Assembly (NCBI RefSeq): GCF_036226465.1 | Contig: NZ_CP108476.1 | Span: 3,038,001 to 3,102,000, forward strand | Length of the DNA: 64,000 bases | Direction of reading: 5' to 3' | From: Kitasatospora sp. NBC_01250 | Lineage (GTDB): Bacteria; Actinomycetota; Actinomycetes; Streptomycetales; Streptomycetaceae | Shown: one piece after another, positions 16,642 to 24,190 of the stretch | Numbering within the stretch: the first letter of the stretch is position 1 | Layout: each line of letters opens with the position of its first letter | Made by a program: the position numbers and the translations under genes | The notes under the pieces: generated by a model | What the model saw: the letters and a program-made list of their open reading frames with translations, nothing else | The model's database searches: none | Told to the model about the DNA's origin: nothing

Positions 16642-17673
16642 ATGCCCACCGCCCTCCCCACGACGCACCGTGAAGTCCGCCTCGCCGCCGTGCCGCACGG
16701 GCTTCCGCGGCCTGAGGACTTCGCCGTGGTCGAGGCTCCGCTGCCGCTGCCGGGGCCCGGCGAGGTGCTGGTCCGCAACCGGCTCTTCCACGTCGCCGGC
16801 ACCTTGCGGATGCTGATCGCCGGGGCCACCGAGGGCACCCCTTTCCCGGTCCTGCGCCCCGGTGACACGCTGGTCGGTGCGGCGGTCGGCGAGGTGGTGA
16901 CGGCGCCCGGGGGCACCGGCCTGCAGTCCGGCGACCTGGTCACCCACTGGTCGGGCTGGCGCGAGTACGCGGTGGTGCCCGCCGCCGAGTGCACCCCGCT
17001 GGACGCGGACCTGCCGGACCCGGTCGCGAGCCTCTCGATGGGCTGGACCGCCTATGCCGCCCTGACCCGGGGCGTCGAACTCCGGCCCGGTGACACGGTG
17101 TTCGTCTCCAGCGGGGCCGGCGCCATCGGCTCGATGGCCGGCCGGATCGCCCGACTGCTCGGCGCCGGACGGGTGATCGGCAGCACCGGCTCCCCGGCGA
17201 AGGCCGAGCGGCTGGTCGCCGAACTCGGCTACGACGCCGCCGTGGTGCGCAGTGCGCAGGCACCGCTGGCGGAGCAGCTGGCGCTGGCCGCGCCGGACGG
17301 CATCGACGTCCTCCTCGACAGCGTCGGCGGCGACCAGCTCCAGGCGGCCGTGCGGGTGGCGCGGCCCGGGGCCCGGTACGTCCTGGTCGGCGCGCTCTCC
17401 GGGCAGCTCGACCCCGCACGGCCCGGTACCGGCTCCCCGGTGGAGCTCGACTCCTTCCAGCTCATCCTCAAGCGGATCACCCTGCGCGGCTTCAGTGCCG
17501 ACGACGTCGCCACCACCGCCCGAGCCGAGTGGACGGCCCGGTTGGCCGGGTGGCTGCGGAGCGGCGAGATCGCCGTCCCGCACGTGCGGATCGACGGCAT
17601 CGAACGGGCTCCGCAGGCTGCCTGCGAGGTCGTCCGCGGTGGGCATCTTGGCCTGGTCGTCGTGGAGTTGTAG
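16642..17673 (+). CDS. NADPH-dependent oxidoreductase, MDR superfamily
   Basis: A zinc-independent medium-chain dehydrogenase/reductase of the leukotriene B4 dehydrogenase/prostaglandin reductase type, predicted to reduce activated double bonds or quinones with NADPH. The N-terminal GroES-like domain (residues 1-130) contains PLPLPGPGEVLVRN. The Rossmann domain carries VFVSSGAGAIGSMAGRIARLLGAGRVIGS near 150-180 and the VLLDSVGGD segment near 225. It lacks the Cys/His zinc ligands of alcohol dehydrogenases. Ribosome site gagga lies upstream of the ATG. An Lrp-type regulator follows 58 bases downstream. The natural substrate is not indicated. Confidence 0.88.
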   Translation: MPTALPTTHREVRLAAVPHGLPRPEDFAVVEAPLPLPGPGEVLVRNRLFHVAGTLRMLIAGATEGTPFPVLRPGDTLVGAAVGEVVTAPGGTGLQSGDLVTHWSGWREYAVVPAAECTPLDADLPDPVASLSMGWTAYAALTRGVELRPGDTVFVSSGAGAIGSMAGRIARLLGAGRVIGSTGSPAKAERLVAELGYDAAVVRSAQAPLAEQLALAAPDGIDVLLDSVGGDQLQAAVRVARPGARYVLVGALSGQLDPARPGTGSPVELDSFQLILKRITLRGFSADDVATTARAEWTARLAGWLRSGEIAVPHVRIDGIERAPQAACEVVRGGHLGLVVVEL

Positions 17674-17731
17674 CCCGGCCACGCCGCCACCGGGCGCCGG
17701 CCACCAGGCACCGGCCCTGCCATACTGAACC

Positions 17732-18727
17732 ATGCTCGACGACCTCGACCGCGCTCTGATCCACGCGCTGCGCATCGACGGGCGCTCGCCGTTCAGCAGG
17801 ATCGCCGCCGTGCTCGACGTCTCACCGCAGACGGTCGGCCGCCGGTACCGGCAGCTGCGCGCCGAGGCCTCGCTGCGCGTGGTCGGTCTGGCCGATCCGG
17901 AGCGGACGGGGCGGGCCCAGTGGCTGGTACGGCTCAGCGCGAGTCCGCACTCGGCCCAGGACGTGGCGCAGGCGCTGGTCCGCCGGCCCGACACCAGTTG
18001 GGTGAAGCTCACCTCCGGCGGCACCGAGATCACCGCGATCGTGAACACCACGCTCTCCTCCACCAGCCACACCCTGCTGCTCCGGGACATCCCCCGGACG
18101 GCGAGCATCACCGCCGTCTCCGCGCACTGTCTGCTGCACACCTACCTCGGCGGCCCCACCGGCTGGCAGGCCACCGGCACCGCGCTCACCGCGGAGCAGC
18201 AGCTGCGGCTGGCGCCGGGCGAGGGCGGCGCCGCCGGGCCCGGGCCGGCCGCCGGACCGGGCGGACTCGGTGACGCGGACCACCACCTGCTCGCCGCCCT
18301 GCAGCGGGACGGCCGGGCCGGCCTCGCCGAGTTGGCCGCCGCCACCGGCTGGTCGCCCGCCACCATCGCCCGCCGGCTGGCGGAGCTGCGGGCCGGCGGC
18401 ACGCTCTTCTTCGACGTGGAGGTCGACAGCACCCTGTTCGGCGCTGCCACCCAGGCGCTGCTCTGGCTGTCGGTCGCCCCGGGCCGTCTGCACGAGGTGG
18501 CCACCGCCCTGGCCCGGCACCCGGAGCTGGCCTACGTCGCCGCCACCACCGGCCCGACCAACCTGGTCGCCAACGCCCTCTGCAGCGGCCCCGCCGACCT
18601 GCACGCCTACCTGGCCCACCGGCTCGGCGCGCTCCGGGGCATCCACTGCCTGGAGTCCTCACCCGTACTGCGGACCCTCAAGGCCGCCGGCCCCGTCCTC
18701 CCCGCCCCACCCCGCCGCCGGGGGTGA
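17732..18727 (+). CDS. Double-domain Lrp/AsnC-family regulator
   Basis: The 331-residue protein is about twice the usual Lrp length. Two winged-helix segments are present, residues about 3-60 (LDDLDRALIHALRIDGR...VSPQTVGRRYRQL) and about 178-235 (DADHHLLAALQRDGR...WSPATIARRLAELRAGG). Each is followed by a ligand-binding-like RAM region, one at about 70-150 and one at about 245-325. This duplicated architecture is common in streptomycetes. A short Gly/Pro linker separates the halves. The ATG follows the oxidoreductase by 58 bases, so it may regulate that gene, which is inference only. Confidence 0.85.
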   Translation: MLDDLDRALIHALRIDGRSPFSRIAAVLDVSPQTVGRRYRQLRAEASLRVVGLADPERTGRAQWLVRLSASPHSAQDVAQALVRRPDTSWVKLTSGGTEITAIVNTTLSSTSHTLLLRDIPRTASITAVSAHCLLHTYLGGPTGWQATGTALTAEQQLRLAPGEGGAAGPGPAAGPGGLGDADHHLLAALQRDGRAGLAELAAATGWSPATIARRLAELRAGGTLFFDVEVDSTLFGAATQALLWLSVAPGRLHEVATALARHPELAYVAATTGPTNLVANALCSGPADLHAYLAHRLGALRGIHCLESSPVLRTLKAAGPVLPAPPRRRG

Positions 18728-18796
18728 CCTCGTGCCCGACCACCCGCCACGCCCCGGCTGCCGTACGGTGGTCGGGGCAACCCCTGGGAGGACACC

Positions 18797-19318
18797 GTGG
18801 GCTTCTACGAGAAGCACCGCCACTTCGTGGAGGACCTGCAGCGAACCGCCCCCGAAGGTGTCCGGATCGAGTGGTCCGGCGACACCCTGATCATTCAGGC
18901 CGCGCCGTCCAGCATCCACCAGCGGAACGTCGGCCTCGTGCAGCGCCAGTTCGAGCAGCATGCACCCGCGGGCTATCTGTTCGGCAACGACAGCGCGGTC
19001 GCGAGCTCGGACATGGCTATGGCGCGGGTCCCGGACCTGAGCTGCCTCGCGGCCGACGAAGCGGTCATCGCCGTGGAGGTCGTGTCGAAGTCCAACCCGG
19101 GGAACGACCGGATGGACAAGCTGCGGGACTACGCGGTGATGCGGATCCCTCTCTACCTGATCATCGACCCGCGCCAGCAGACGGTGACGCTCTTCTCGGA
19201 GCCGAACCACGACGAGTACCACACCCGCAGCGACCGGAAGTTCGGCGACCGGATCCGGATCCCCGAGCCGTTCGGGTTCGAGCTGGAGCTGGACACGCTC
19301 GTGCCCTACGGCGACTGA
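18797..19318 (+). CDS. Uma2-family (DUF820) putative endonuclease
   Basis: The 173-residue protein fits the Uma2/DUF820 family, predicted to have a PD-(D/E)XK nuclease fold. Visible elements are the PDLSCLAADE segment (Asp of the nuclease core), IAVEVVSKSNPGNDRMDKLRDYAVMRIPLYLIIDP with the E-x-[VL]-S-K core, and a C-terminal beta region. The Lys in VSK and the Asp/Glu ahead of it are the expected metal-site residues. It starts at GTG with gggagga upstream. These genes are abundant and scattered in streptomycetes and their biological role is unknown. It is followed by a strong hairpin. Confidence 0.83.
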   Translation: MGFYEKHRHFVEDLQRTAPEGVRIEWSGDTLIIQAAPSSIHQRNVGLVQRQFEQHAPAGYLFGNDSAVASSDMAMARVPDLSCLAADEAVIAVEVVSKSNPGNDRMDKLRDYAVMRIPLYLIIDPRQQTVTLFSEPNHDEYHTRSDRKFGDRIRIPEPFGFELELDTLVPYGD

Positions 19319-19359
19319 CGGCGGCCTTCCCAGGCCGGGGCCCAGGGCGGAGAATCGCA

Positions 19360-19388
19360 CGGTCGCCCGACCGTCGGTCGGGCGACCG
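19360..19388 (+). terminator. 13-bp stem-loop after the Uma2 gene
   Basis: Arms 19360-19372 and 19376-19388 pair perfectly around a three-base loop (gtc). The GC-rich stem without a T-run is of the usual actinobacterial terminator kind. It separates the Uma2 gene from the secreted phospholipase gene that starts at 19417. Confidence 0.75.
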
Positions 19389-19416
19389 ACCTCTCCCCCA
19401 CCCCAGGAGGACCCCC

Positions 19417-20889
19417 GTGCGCTTCCCCCCGTTACTGCCGCCGCGTGCCATGAGAGCCGCCGTCGCCGTCGCCGCCACGCTCGCCGCCGCGAGCGGGGCG
19501 CTGCTGGCGGCGCCCGATGTGGCCGTCGCCCAGCCGAGTTCGTCCTCGGACGCGTTCAACAGCCTGACCGGGCAGAGCCATCCGGACTGGATGGCGCAGG
19601 TGCCGGACGGCACGAGTCTGGCCGCGATGTCGATTCCCGGCACGCACGACACGCTCGCCATCCACGGCGGGCTGGCGCCCTGGGCGTACGAGGCGCAGGA
19701 GGATCACGGGGACAGTGCCGCCACGCTCACCGCGCAGTTGGACGCCGGGATCCGTGCCGTCGACATCCGGGTGCGGGTGATCGGCGGGGCGTTCGCCATC
19801 CATCACACCGATGTGTACCAGGATGCCAACTTCGACGACGTGCTCACGCACGCGCAGGCCTTCCTGAGTGCGCATCCCAGCGAGACCGTCGTGATGAACC
19901 TGCACGGCGAGTGCGACGCGGACACCACGGAGGGCGGCAGCGGGACGGGTTCGATCGGGCACTGTGCCGACGATCCGTCGAACACCACCGAGGCCGACCG
20001 GATCCGCATCTTCGACGGCTATCTGGCCCGCTACCCGGGCCTGTTCTACGCGCCGACCGTGACCGGCGGCAGCACCGCCGCCACCCCCACGCTCGGCCAG
20101 GCGCGCGGCCACATCGTGCTGGCCGACTTCACCGGCCCGAGCGGCGAGGTGTACGCGGGCTTCGGGCTGTCCCAGCTGCCCGGCGGCGACTCGGGCAGCA
20201 CGGTGGAGAACGACTGGGGCCAGTGCGACCTGGCGAAGAAGTGGGGCGAGGCGCAGAGCAACCTGACGAACGCCGCGAACGACACCTCCGGCGCCCTCTA
20301 CGTCACCTACACCTCGTCCAACTGCGCCCCGTTCGGCGCGGATCCGGCCGACATGGCGGGCGGCTACCTGGGTGGCGAGGGCGAGAACCAGCGCCTGCTC
20401 GACTACCTGGACGCGGCCGGCCCGGGGAAGACCGGCGTGCTGCGGATGGACTTCCCCGGGTGGGCGGTGATCGCCGGGCTGATCGACCGCAATCCGGGCA
20501 TCTGGCGGACCGGGCAGGTGACTTCGGGCATCGTGGGCAAGTGCCTGGACGACTACGGCGACGCGACCGCCAACGGTGCCGCCGTCGACCTGTACACCTG
20601 CAACGGCACCCCGGCCCAGCAGTGGCGCCCGGCCACCGACGGCACGCTGCGGATCAACGGCCAGTGCCTGGACGTCACCGGCGCGGCCACCGCCCCGGGA
20701 ACGCCGGTCGAGCTGTGGCCGTGCAACGGCGGGGCGAACCAGCAGTGGAGCGTGACTGCGGGCGGCGCACTGGTGAGTGCCCAGTCCGGTACGTGCCTTG
20801 ACGATCCGTCATCCAGCACGACCGACGGCACCCGGCTGCGGATCTGGTCCTGCAACGGGACGGCCGCCCAGCGCTGGGCGCTGCCGTAG
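19417..20889 (+). CDS. Secreted PI-PLC-like phosphodiesterase with ricin B lectin domain
   Basis: A secreted protein of 490 residues that begins at GTG 19417 with a perfect AGGAGG six bases upstream. The signal peptide has a basic start and a hydrophobic run, with cleavage likely near residue 38 (AVAQP). The PI-PLC X domain (about 55-350) contains MSIPGTHDTL with His77 and AIHHTDVYQ with His129/130, the expected pair of catalytic histidines. The last 130 residues are a ricin-type beta-trefoil with three GQCLD/QQW-type repeats (CLDDYGDATANGAAVDLY, CNGTPAQQW and relatives). Calcium-independent cleavage of phosphatidylinositol or a related glycolipid is the likely activity, with the lectin binding polysaccharide. 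Confidence 0.88.
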   Translation: MRFPPLLPPRAMRAAVAVAATLAAASGALLAAPDVAVAQPSSSSDAFNSLTGQSHPDWMAQVPDGTSLAAMSIPGTHDTLAIHGGLAPWAYEAQEDHGDSAATLTAQLDAGIRAVDIRVRVIGGAFAIHHTDVYQDANFDDVLTHAQAFLSAHPSETVVMNLHGECDADTTEGGSGTGSIGHCADDPSNTTEADRIRIFDGYLARYPGLFYAPTVTGGSTAATPTLGQARGHIVLADFTGPSGEVYAGFGLSQLPGGDSGSTVENDWGQCDLAKKWGEAQSNLTNAANDTSGALYVTYTSSNCAPFGADPADMAGGYLGGEGENQRLLDYLDAAGPGKTGVLRMDFPGWAVIAGLIDRNPGIWRTGQVTSGIVGKCLDDYGDATANGAAVDLYTCNGTPAQQWRPATDGTLRINGQCLDVTGAATAPGTPVELWPCNGGANQQWSVTAGGALVSAQSGTCLDDPSSSTTDGTRLRIWSCNGTAAQRWALP

Positions 20890-20892
20890 CGC

Positions 20893-21639
20893 TCAACGCC
20901 CGCTGAAGGTACCCCCGTTGACGTGCAGTGTCTGGCCGGTCAGGTGGCTCGCGGCCGGTGAGGCCAGGTAGAGCGCGGTGCCGGCGATGTCGGCGGGGGT
21001 GCCGGCGCGCTGGTTGAGGGCGTTCGCGATGTTCCAGGCGCGGCGCTCGGGCGCGATGCCGGCGCCGAAGAACTCGGTCTCCTCGATGTAGCCGGGGGCG
21101 ATCACGTTGGCGGTGATCCCCTCGGGGCCGAGCTGCTGGGCCAGGGTCAGGTTCCAGGCCTCCACCGCGGCCTTGGCCGCGCCGTAGGAGCCGGAGCCGC
21201 CGCGGTGGGCGGCGATCGAGCCGAGGTTGATCACCGCGCCGCCCGGGCGCAGCCGTTCGCGCAGCGCGGTGGTGACCAGGACGGCGGAGAGCAGGTTGGC
21301 GTTGAGGTTGGCCAGCCAGGCGGCGGCCAGGGCCTGAAGGGCGGGCAGCTCCTCGGCCGGCTCGGCGCCGATGTCCGTGTTGCCGCCCGCGTTGTTGACC
21401 AACACGTCGACCTGGTCCGGGAGTTCGGCCATCGCGGCCGCCACCTGGGCCGGGTCGGCGGCGTCGAAGGCGACGGCGCTCACGGTGGGGCCGAGTTCGG
21501 CGGCGGCCTCGGCCAGCACGCCCTTGCGGCGGCCGGTGATCACCACCCGGTCGCCCTGTTCGGCGAAGGCGGCGGCGACCGCCCGTCCGATGCCGGTGCC
21601 TCCCCCGGTGACGACGATCTGACGTGCGGTCCGGCTCAT
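20893..21639 (-). CDS. SDR-family oxidoreductase
   Basis: A classical short-chain dehydrogenase of 248 residues. The cofactor motif TGGGTGIG is at residues 11-18, and RR after the second strand suggests NADPH. NNAGGN is near 88, the catalytic Ser lies before YGAAK, and Tyr/Lys of YGAAKAAVEAW sit near 152-156. A C-terminal HLTGQTLHVNGGTF is typical of FabG-like members. The substrate is not indicated. It is divergent from a MarR regulator across a 47-base gap with a palindromic operator, so the SDR is its probable target. Its stop is only three bases from the convergent phospholipase stop. Confidence 0.9.
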   Translation of the reverse strand: MSRTARQIVVTGGGTGIGRAVAAAFAEQGDRVVITGRRKGVLAEAAAELGPTVSAVAFDAADPAQVAAAMAELPDQVDVLVNNAGGNTDIGAEPAEELPALQALAAAWLANLNANLLSAVLVTTALRERLRPGGAVINLGSIAAHRGGSGSYGAAKAAVEAWNLTLAQQLGPEGITANVIAPGYIEETEFFGAGIAPERRAWNIANALNQRAGTPADIAGTALYLASPAASHLTGQTLHVNGGTFSGR

Positions 21640-21651
21640 GGCGCATCCCCT

Positions 21652-21667
21652 CGTTTAGACCTAAACG
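21652..21667. promoter_or_regulatory. Probable MarR operator
   Basis: A perfect inverted repeat cgtttag-ac-ctaaacg (7-bp arms, 2-bp spacer) lies in the 47-base gap between the divergent SDR and MarR genes. The AT-rich arms contrast with the GC-rich surroundings. The position fits autoregulation plus control of the SDR gene. Confidence 0.72.
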
Positions 21668-21686
21668 TGAATGGCACACTAGCAGC

Positions 21687-22193
21687 ATGAGTGAACCCGA
21701 GGACGACCTCGCCGCAGCGATCGCGCGGGCCTGGCAGCGCGAGCAGCCACAGCTGCCCGTCGGCTCGATCCCGATCCTGACCCGGATCCGGCAGGCCGCC
21801 AAGCTGCTGACCGACGACCGGCGCCGCACCCTGGCCCGGGTCGCGATGGACGACGCCACCCTCGACCTGCTCAGCACCCTGCGCCGGGCCGGGCCGCCCT
21901 ATCGGCTGCCCACCCGCGAACTGGCCGCCCGCTCGCTGATCACCGCCGGTGCGGTCACCCAGCGGGTGGACCGGGCCGAACGGGCGGGACTGGTCCGGCG
22001 GTTGCCCGCCGAGCCGGGCAGCCGCGCGGTGCCGGTGGAGCTGACGGCGGCCGGGCACGCGGCCGTCGAGGCGGCGGTGGGCGATCTGCTGCGGCACGAG
22101 CAGCAGTTGGTGGACGCCGCACTGGACGGCCCGGAGCAGCGCGAACTGGCGCGCCTGCTGGCCAGGCTGCTGGCAGCCCTGCCCCGGGAGTGA
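21687..22193 (+). CDS. MarR-family transcriptional regulator
   Basis: The 168-residue protein has the winged-helix core of the MarR family. LLSTLRRAGPPYRLPTRELAARSLITAGAVTQRVDRAERAGLVRRLPAEPGSRAVPVELTAAG covers helix 3 to the wing at residues about 58-120, flanked by dimerisation helices. I chose ATG 21687 because it lies after the operator; a longer reading frame would overlap the divergent gene. A phenolic or oxidant ligand is typical of the family but not shown here. Confidence 0.88.
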   Translation: MSEPEDDLAAAIARAWQREQPQLPVGSIPILTRIRQAAKLLTDDRRRTLARVAMDDATLDLLSTLRRAGPPYRLPTRELAARSLITAGAVTQRVDRAERAGLVRRLPAEPGSRAVPVELTAAGHAAVEAAVGDLLRHEQQLVDAALDGPEQRELARLLARLLAALPRE

Positions 22194-22346
22194 GCGGGGA
22201 GTCGGCAGGGGTCGGCACCGGATATTGACGGCAGGCCTTGCACGAAGCCTTGCCACTGCAATGTCACATCGCTAGCTTGTGTCGCATCGCGTTGGAATCT
22301 GATCCCCCACCCATCGGATTCCACTCTCAATCAAACAGGAGCGCCC

Positions 22347-24065
22347 ATGACGCCCCACCGTCACCTGCGGTCGCTGACCCCTCGCACGCTGCTCGGCCGC
22401 ACCCTGCTCGCCCTCGCCCTCGCGCTGCCCGGCCTGGGCGCGGGCGCCCTGCTCGCCCCGACCCCCGCACACGCGCTGGACAACGGCGTCGCCCTGACCC
22501 CGCCGATGGGCTGGGACGACTGGAACACCTTCGGCTGCAACACCAGCGAGGCCCTGGTCAAGGAGACCGCCGACTTCATGGCCTCCTCCGGGCTGCGCGA
22601 CGCCGGCTACCAGTACGTCAACGTCGACGACTGCTGGCTCTCCCGCAGCCGCGACGCCAACGGCAACCTGGTCGCCGACCCGGCGAAGTTCCCCGACGGC
22701 ATGGCCGCCACCGCCGCCTACGTGCACAGCAAGGGGCTGAAGTTCGGCCTCTACGAGAGCCCCACCCTGCACACCTGCCAGGGCTTCCCCGGCAGCCTGG
22801 ACCACGAGCAGCAGGACGCGCGGACCTTCGCCTCCTGGGGCGTGGACTACCTCAAGTACGACAACTGCCTCGCCAGCGACCCCGACCAGCGGGTCGGCGA
22901 CGAGAAGCTGCCGCTGGAGACCCGCGACGGCTGGATGCGCGACGCGCTGGCCGCCACCGGCCGCCCGATCGTGCTGAGCCTCTCGCTGCAGCCGGCCGCG
23001 CAGGGCGAGACCCCCTGGGTCTGGGGCAGGAGCGTGGCCAACCTGTGGCGGATCGACGGCGACCGCGACTCCTCCTTCGCCGGGCTCACCCGGCTGGTGC
23101 ACGCCGATCTCGACAAGTCCCAGGACGCCGGCCCGGGCGCCTGGAACGACATCGACATGCTCACCACCGGCAACTACGCCGACCCGTCCGCCCAGCTGAC
23201 CTATGACGAGTCCAAGTCCGAGCTGTCGCTGGCGGCCGTGCTGGCGGCCCCGCTGATCTCCGGCGCCGACCTGCGGGCCGCGGCCACCCCCGCCGACCCG
23301 GGCTACCCGATCACCCAGCAGATGCTCGGGCTCTACCTGGACAAGGACGTCATCGCGGTCGACCAGGACGCGCTCGGCGTCCAGGGCACCGAGGTGAGCG
23401 GCACCGGCGGCCTCGACGTGCTGCGCCGGCCGCTGGCCGACGGCGACGTGGCGACCGTGCTCTTCAACGAGACCGGTGCCCCGGCCACCATCTCCACCAC
23501 CGCCTCGGCGCTCGGCCTGCCGTCGGCGGTCGGCGGCTATCGGCTCGACGACCTGTGGGCGCACACCAGCACCGTCAGCCAGGACGGGACCATGTCCGCG
23601 AGCGTGCCGCCCGGCGGCTCGGTGATGTACCGGGTCACGCCGTTGAACGTCACCGTCGGCGCCTCGCACCTGCTGGTCTCGCAGTCCTCGGACCGCTGCC
23701 TGGACGCCTACGACAACCAGACCGCTCCGGGCACCAAGCTGGAGATCTGGGACTGCAACGGCGGCGCCAACCAGCGCTGGGCGGCCGGCTCCGACGGCGA
23801 CCTGCGCACCTACGGCGGAACCCAGTGCCTGGGCACGGCCGGCGGCGGCCTCGCCTCGGGCACCCCGGTGACGGTCGAGCCCTGTGACGGCAGCGCCGCG
23901 CAGAAGTGGACGGTGAACGGCGACGGCTCGATCACCACGCCGAGCGCCTACGGGCTCTGCCTGGACGTCACCGGCGGCAATCTGCCGTCCGGCAACGTGA
24001 ACGGCGTCCCGGTCGAGGTCTACTCCTGCAACGGTGGCGCCAACCAGCGCTGGACCCAGCAGTGA
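22347..24065 (+). CDS. Secreted GH27 alpha-galactosidase with ricin-type CBM13
   Basis: The 572-residue exported glycosidase starts at ATG with aggag upstream. A signal peptide runs to about residue 43 (THAHA-like AHA before LDNG). The GH27 barrel opens with LTPPMGWDDWN. The nucleophile is Asp172 in YLKYDNC and the acid/base Asp270 in WNDIDML; most homologues have WNDPDM. The last 130 residues are a ricin B-type trefoil with three CxGxANQRW-type repeats, expected to bind galactosyl or xylan chains. It hydrolyses terminal alpha-galactosides (or beta-L-arabinopyranosides in some GH27 members) outside the cell. It stands alone, with its own promoter region at 22194-22346. Confidence 0.93.
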   Translation: MTPHRHLRSLTPRTLLGRTLLALALALPGLGAGALLAPTPAHALDNGVALTPPMGWDDWNTFGCNTSEALVKETADFMASSGLRDAGYQYVNVDDCWLSRSRDANGNLVADPAKFPDGMAATAAYVHSKGLKFGLYESPTLHTCQGFPGSLDHEQQDARTFASWGVDYLKYDNCLASDPDQRVGDEKLPLETRDGWMRDALAATGRPIVLSLSLQPAAQGETPWVWGRSVANLWRIDGDRDSSFAGLTRLVHADLDKSQDAGPGAWNDIDMLTTGNYADPSAQLTYDESKSELSLAAVLAAPLISGADLRAAATPADPGYPITQQMLGLYLDKDVIAVDQDALGVQGTEVSGTGGLDVLRRPLADGDVATVLFNETGAPATISTTASALGLPSAVGGYRLDDLWAHTSTVSQDGTMSASVPPGGSVMYRVTPLNVTVGASHLLVSQSSDRCLDAYDNQTAPGTKLEIWDCNGGANQRWAAGSDGDLRTYGGTQCLGTAGGGLASGTPVTVEPCDGSAAQKWTVNGDGSITTPSAYGLCLDVTGGNLPSGNVNGVPVEVYSCNGGANQRWTQQ

Positions 24066-24138
24066 CCCGCGCCGCCCGACCTGTGCCACTGACCAGCGGC
24101 CCTGACCGGCGCCCCTGACCGGCACGGCCGTGATTGAC

Positions 24139-24181
24139 CTCCCTCCGCGCCACGTGGTGGTATTCCGGGGCGCGGAGGGAG
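24139..24181 (+). promoter_or_regulatory. Leader hairpin overlapping the ribosome site of the CbiG/CobC gene
   Basis: Arms 24139-24151 and 24169-24181 form a perfect 13-bp stem with a 17-base loop. The 3' arm contains ggaggga, the only Shine-Dalgarno-like sequence before the GTG at 24191. Folding would hide it, so the hairpin may damp translation or respond to a ligand or protein. It could alternatively be the terminator of the alpha-galactosidase gene, which ends at 24065. It does not resemble a cobalamin riboswitch. Confidence 0.5.
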
Positions 24182-24190
24182 AACCAACAG

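Noticed and set aside
24139..24181. Leader hairpin as a second cobalamin riboswitch
   Set aside because: None of the conserved B12 core segments is present; it is only a simple stem-loop.
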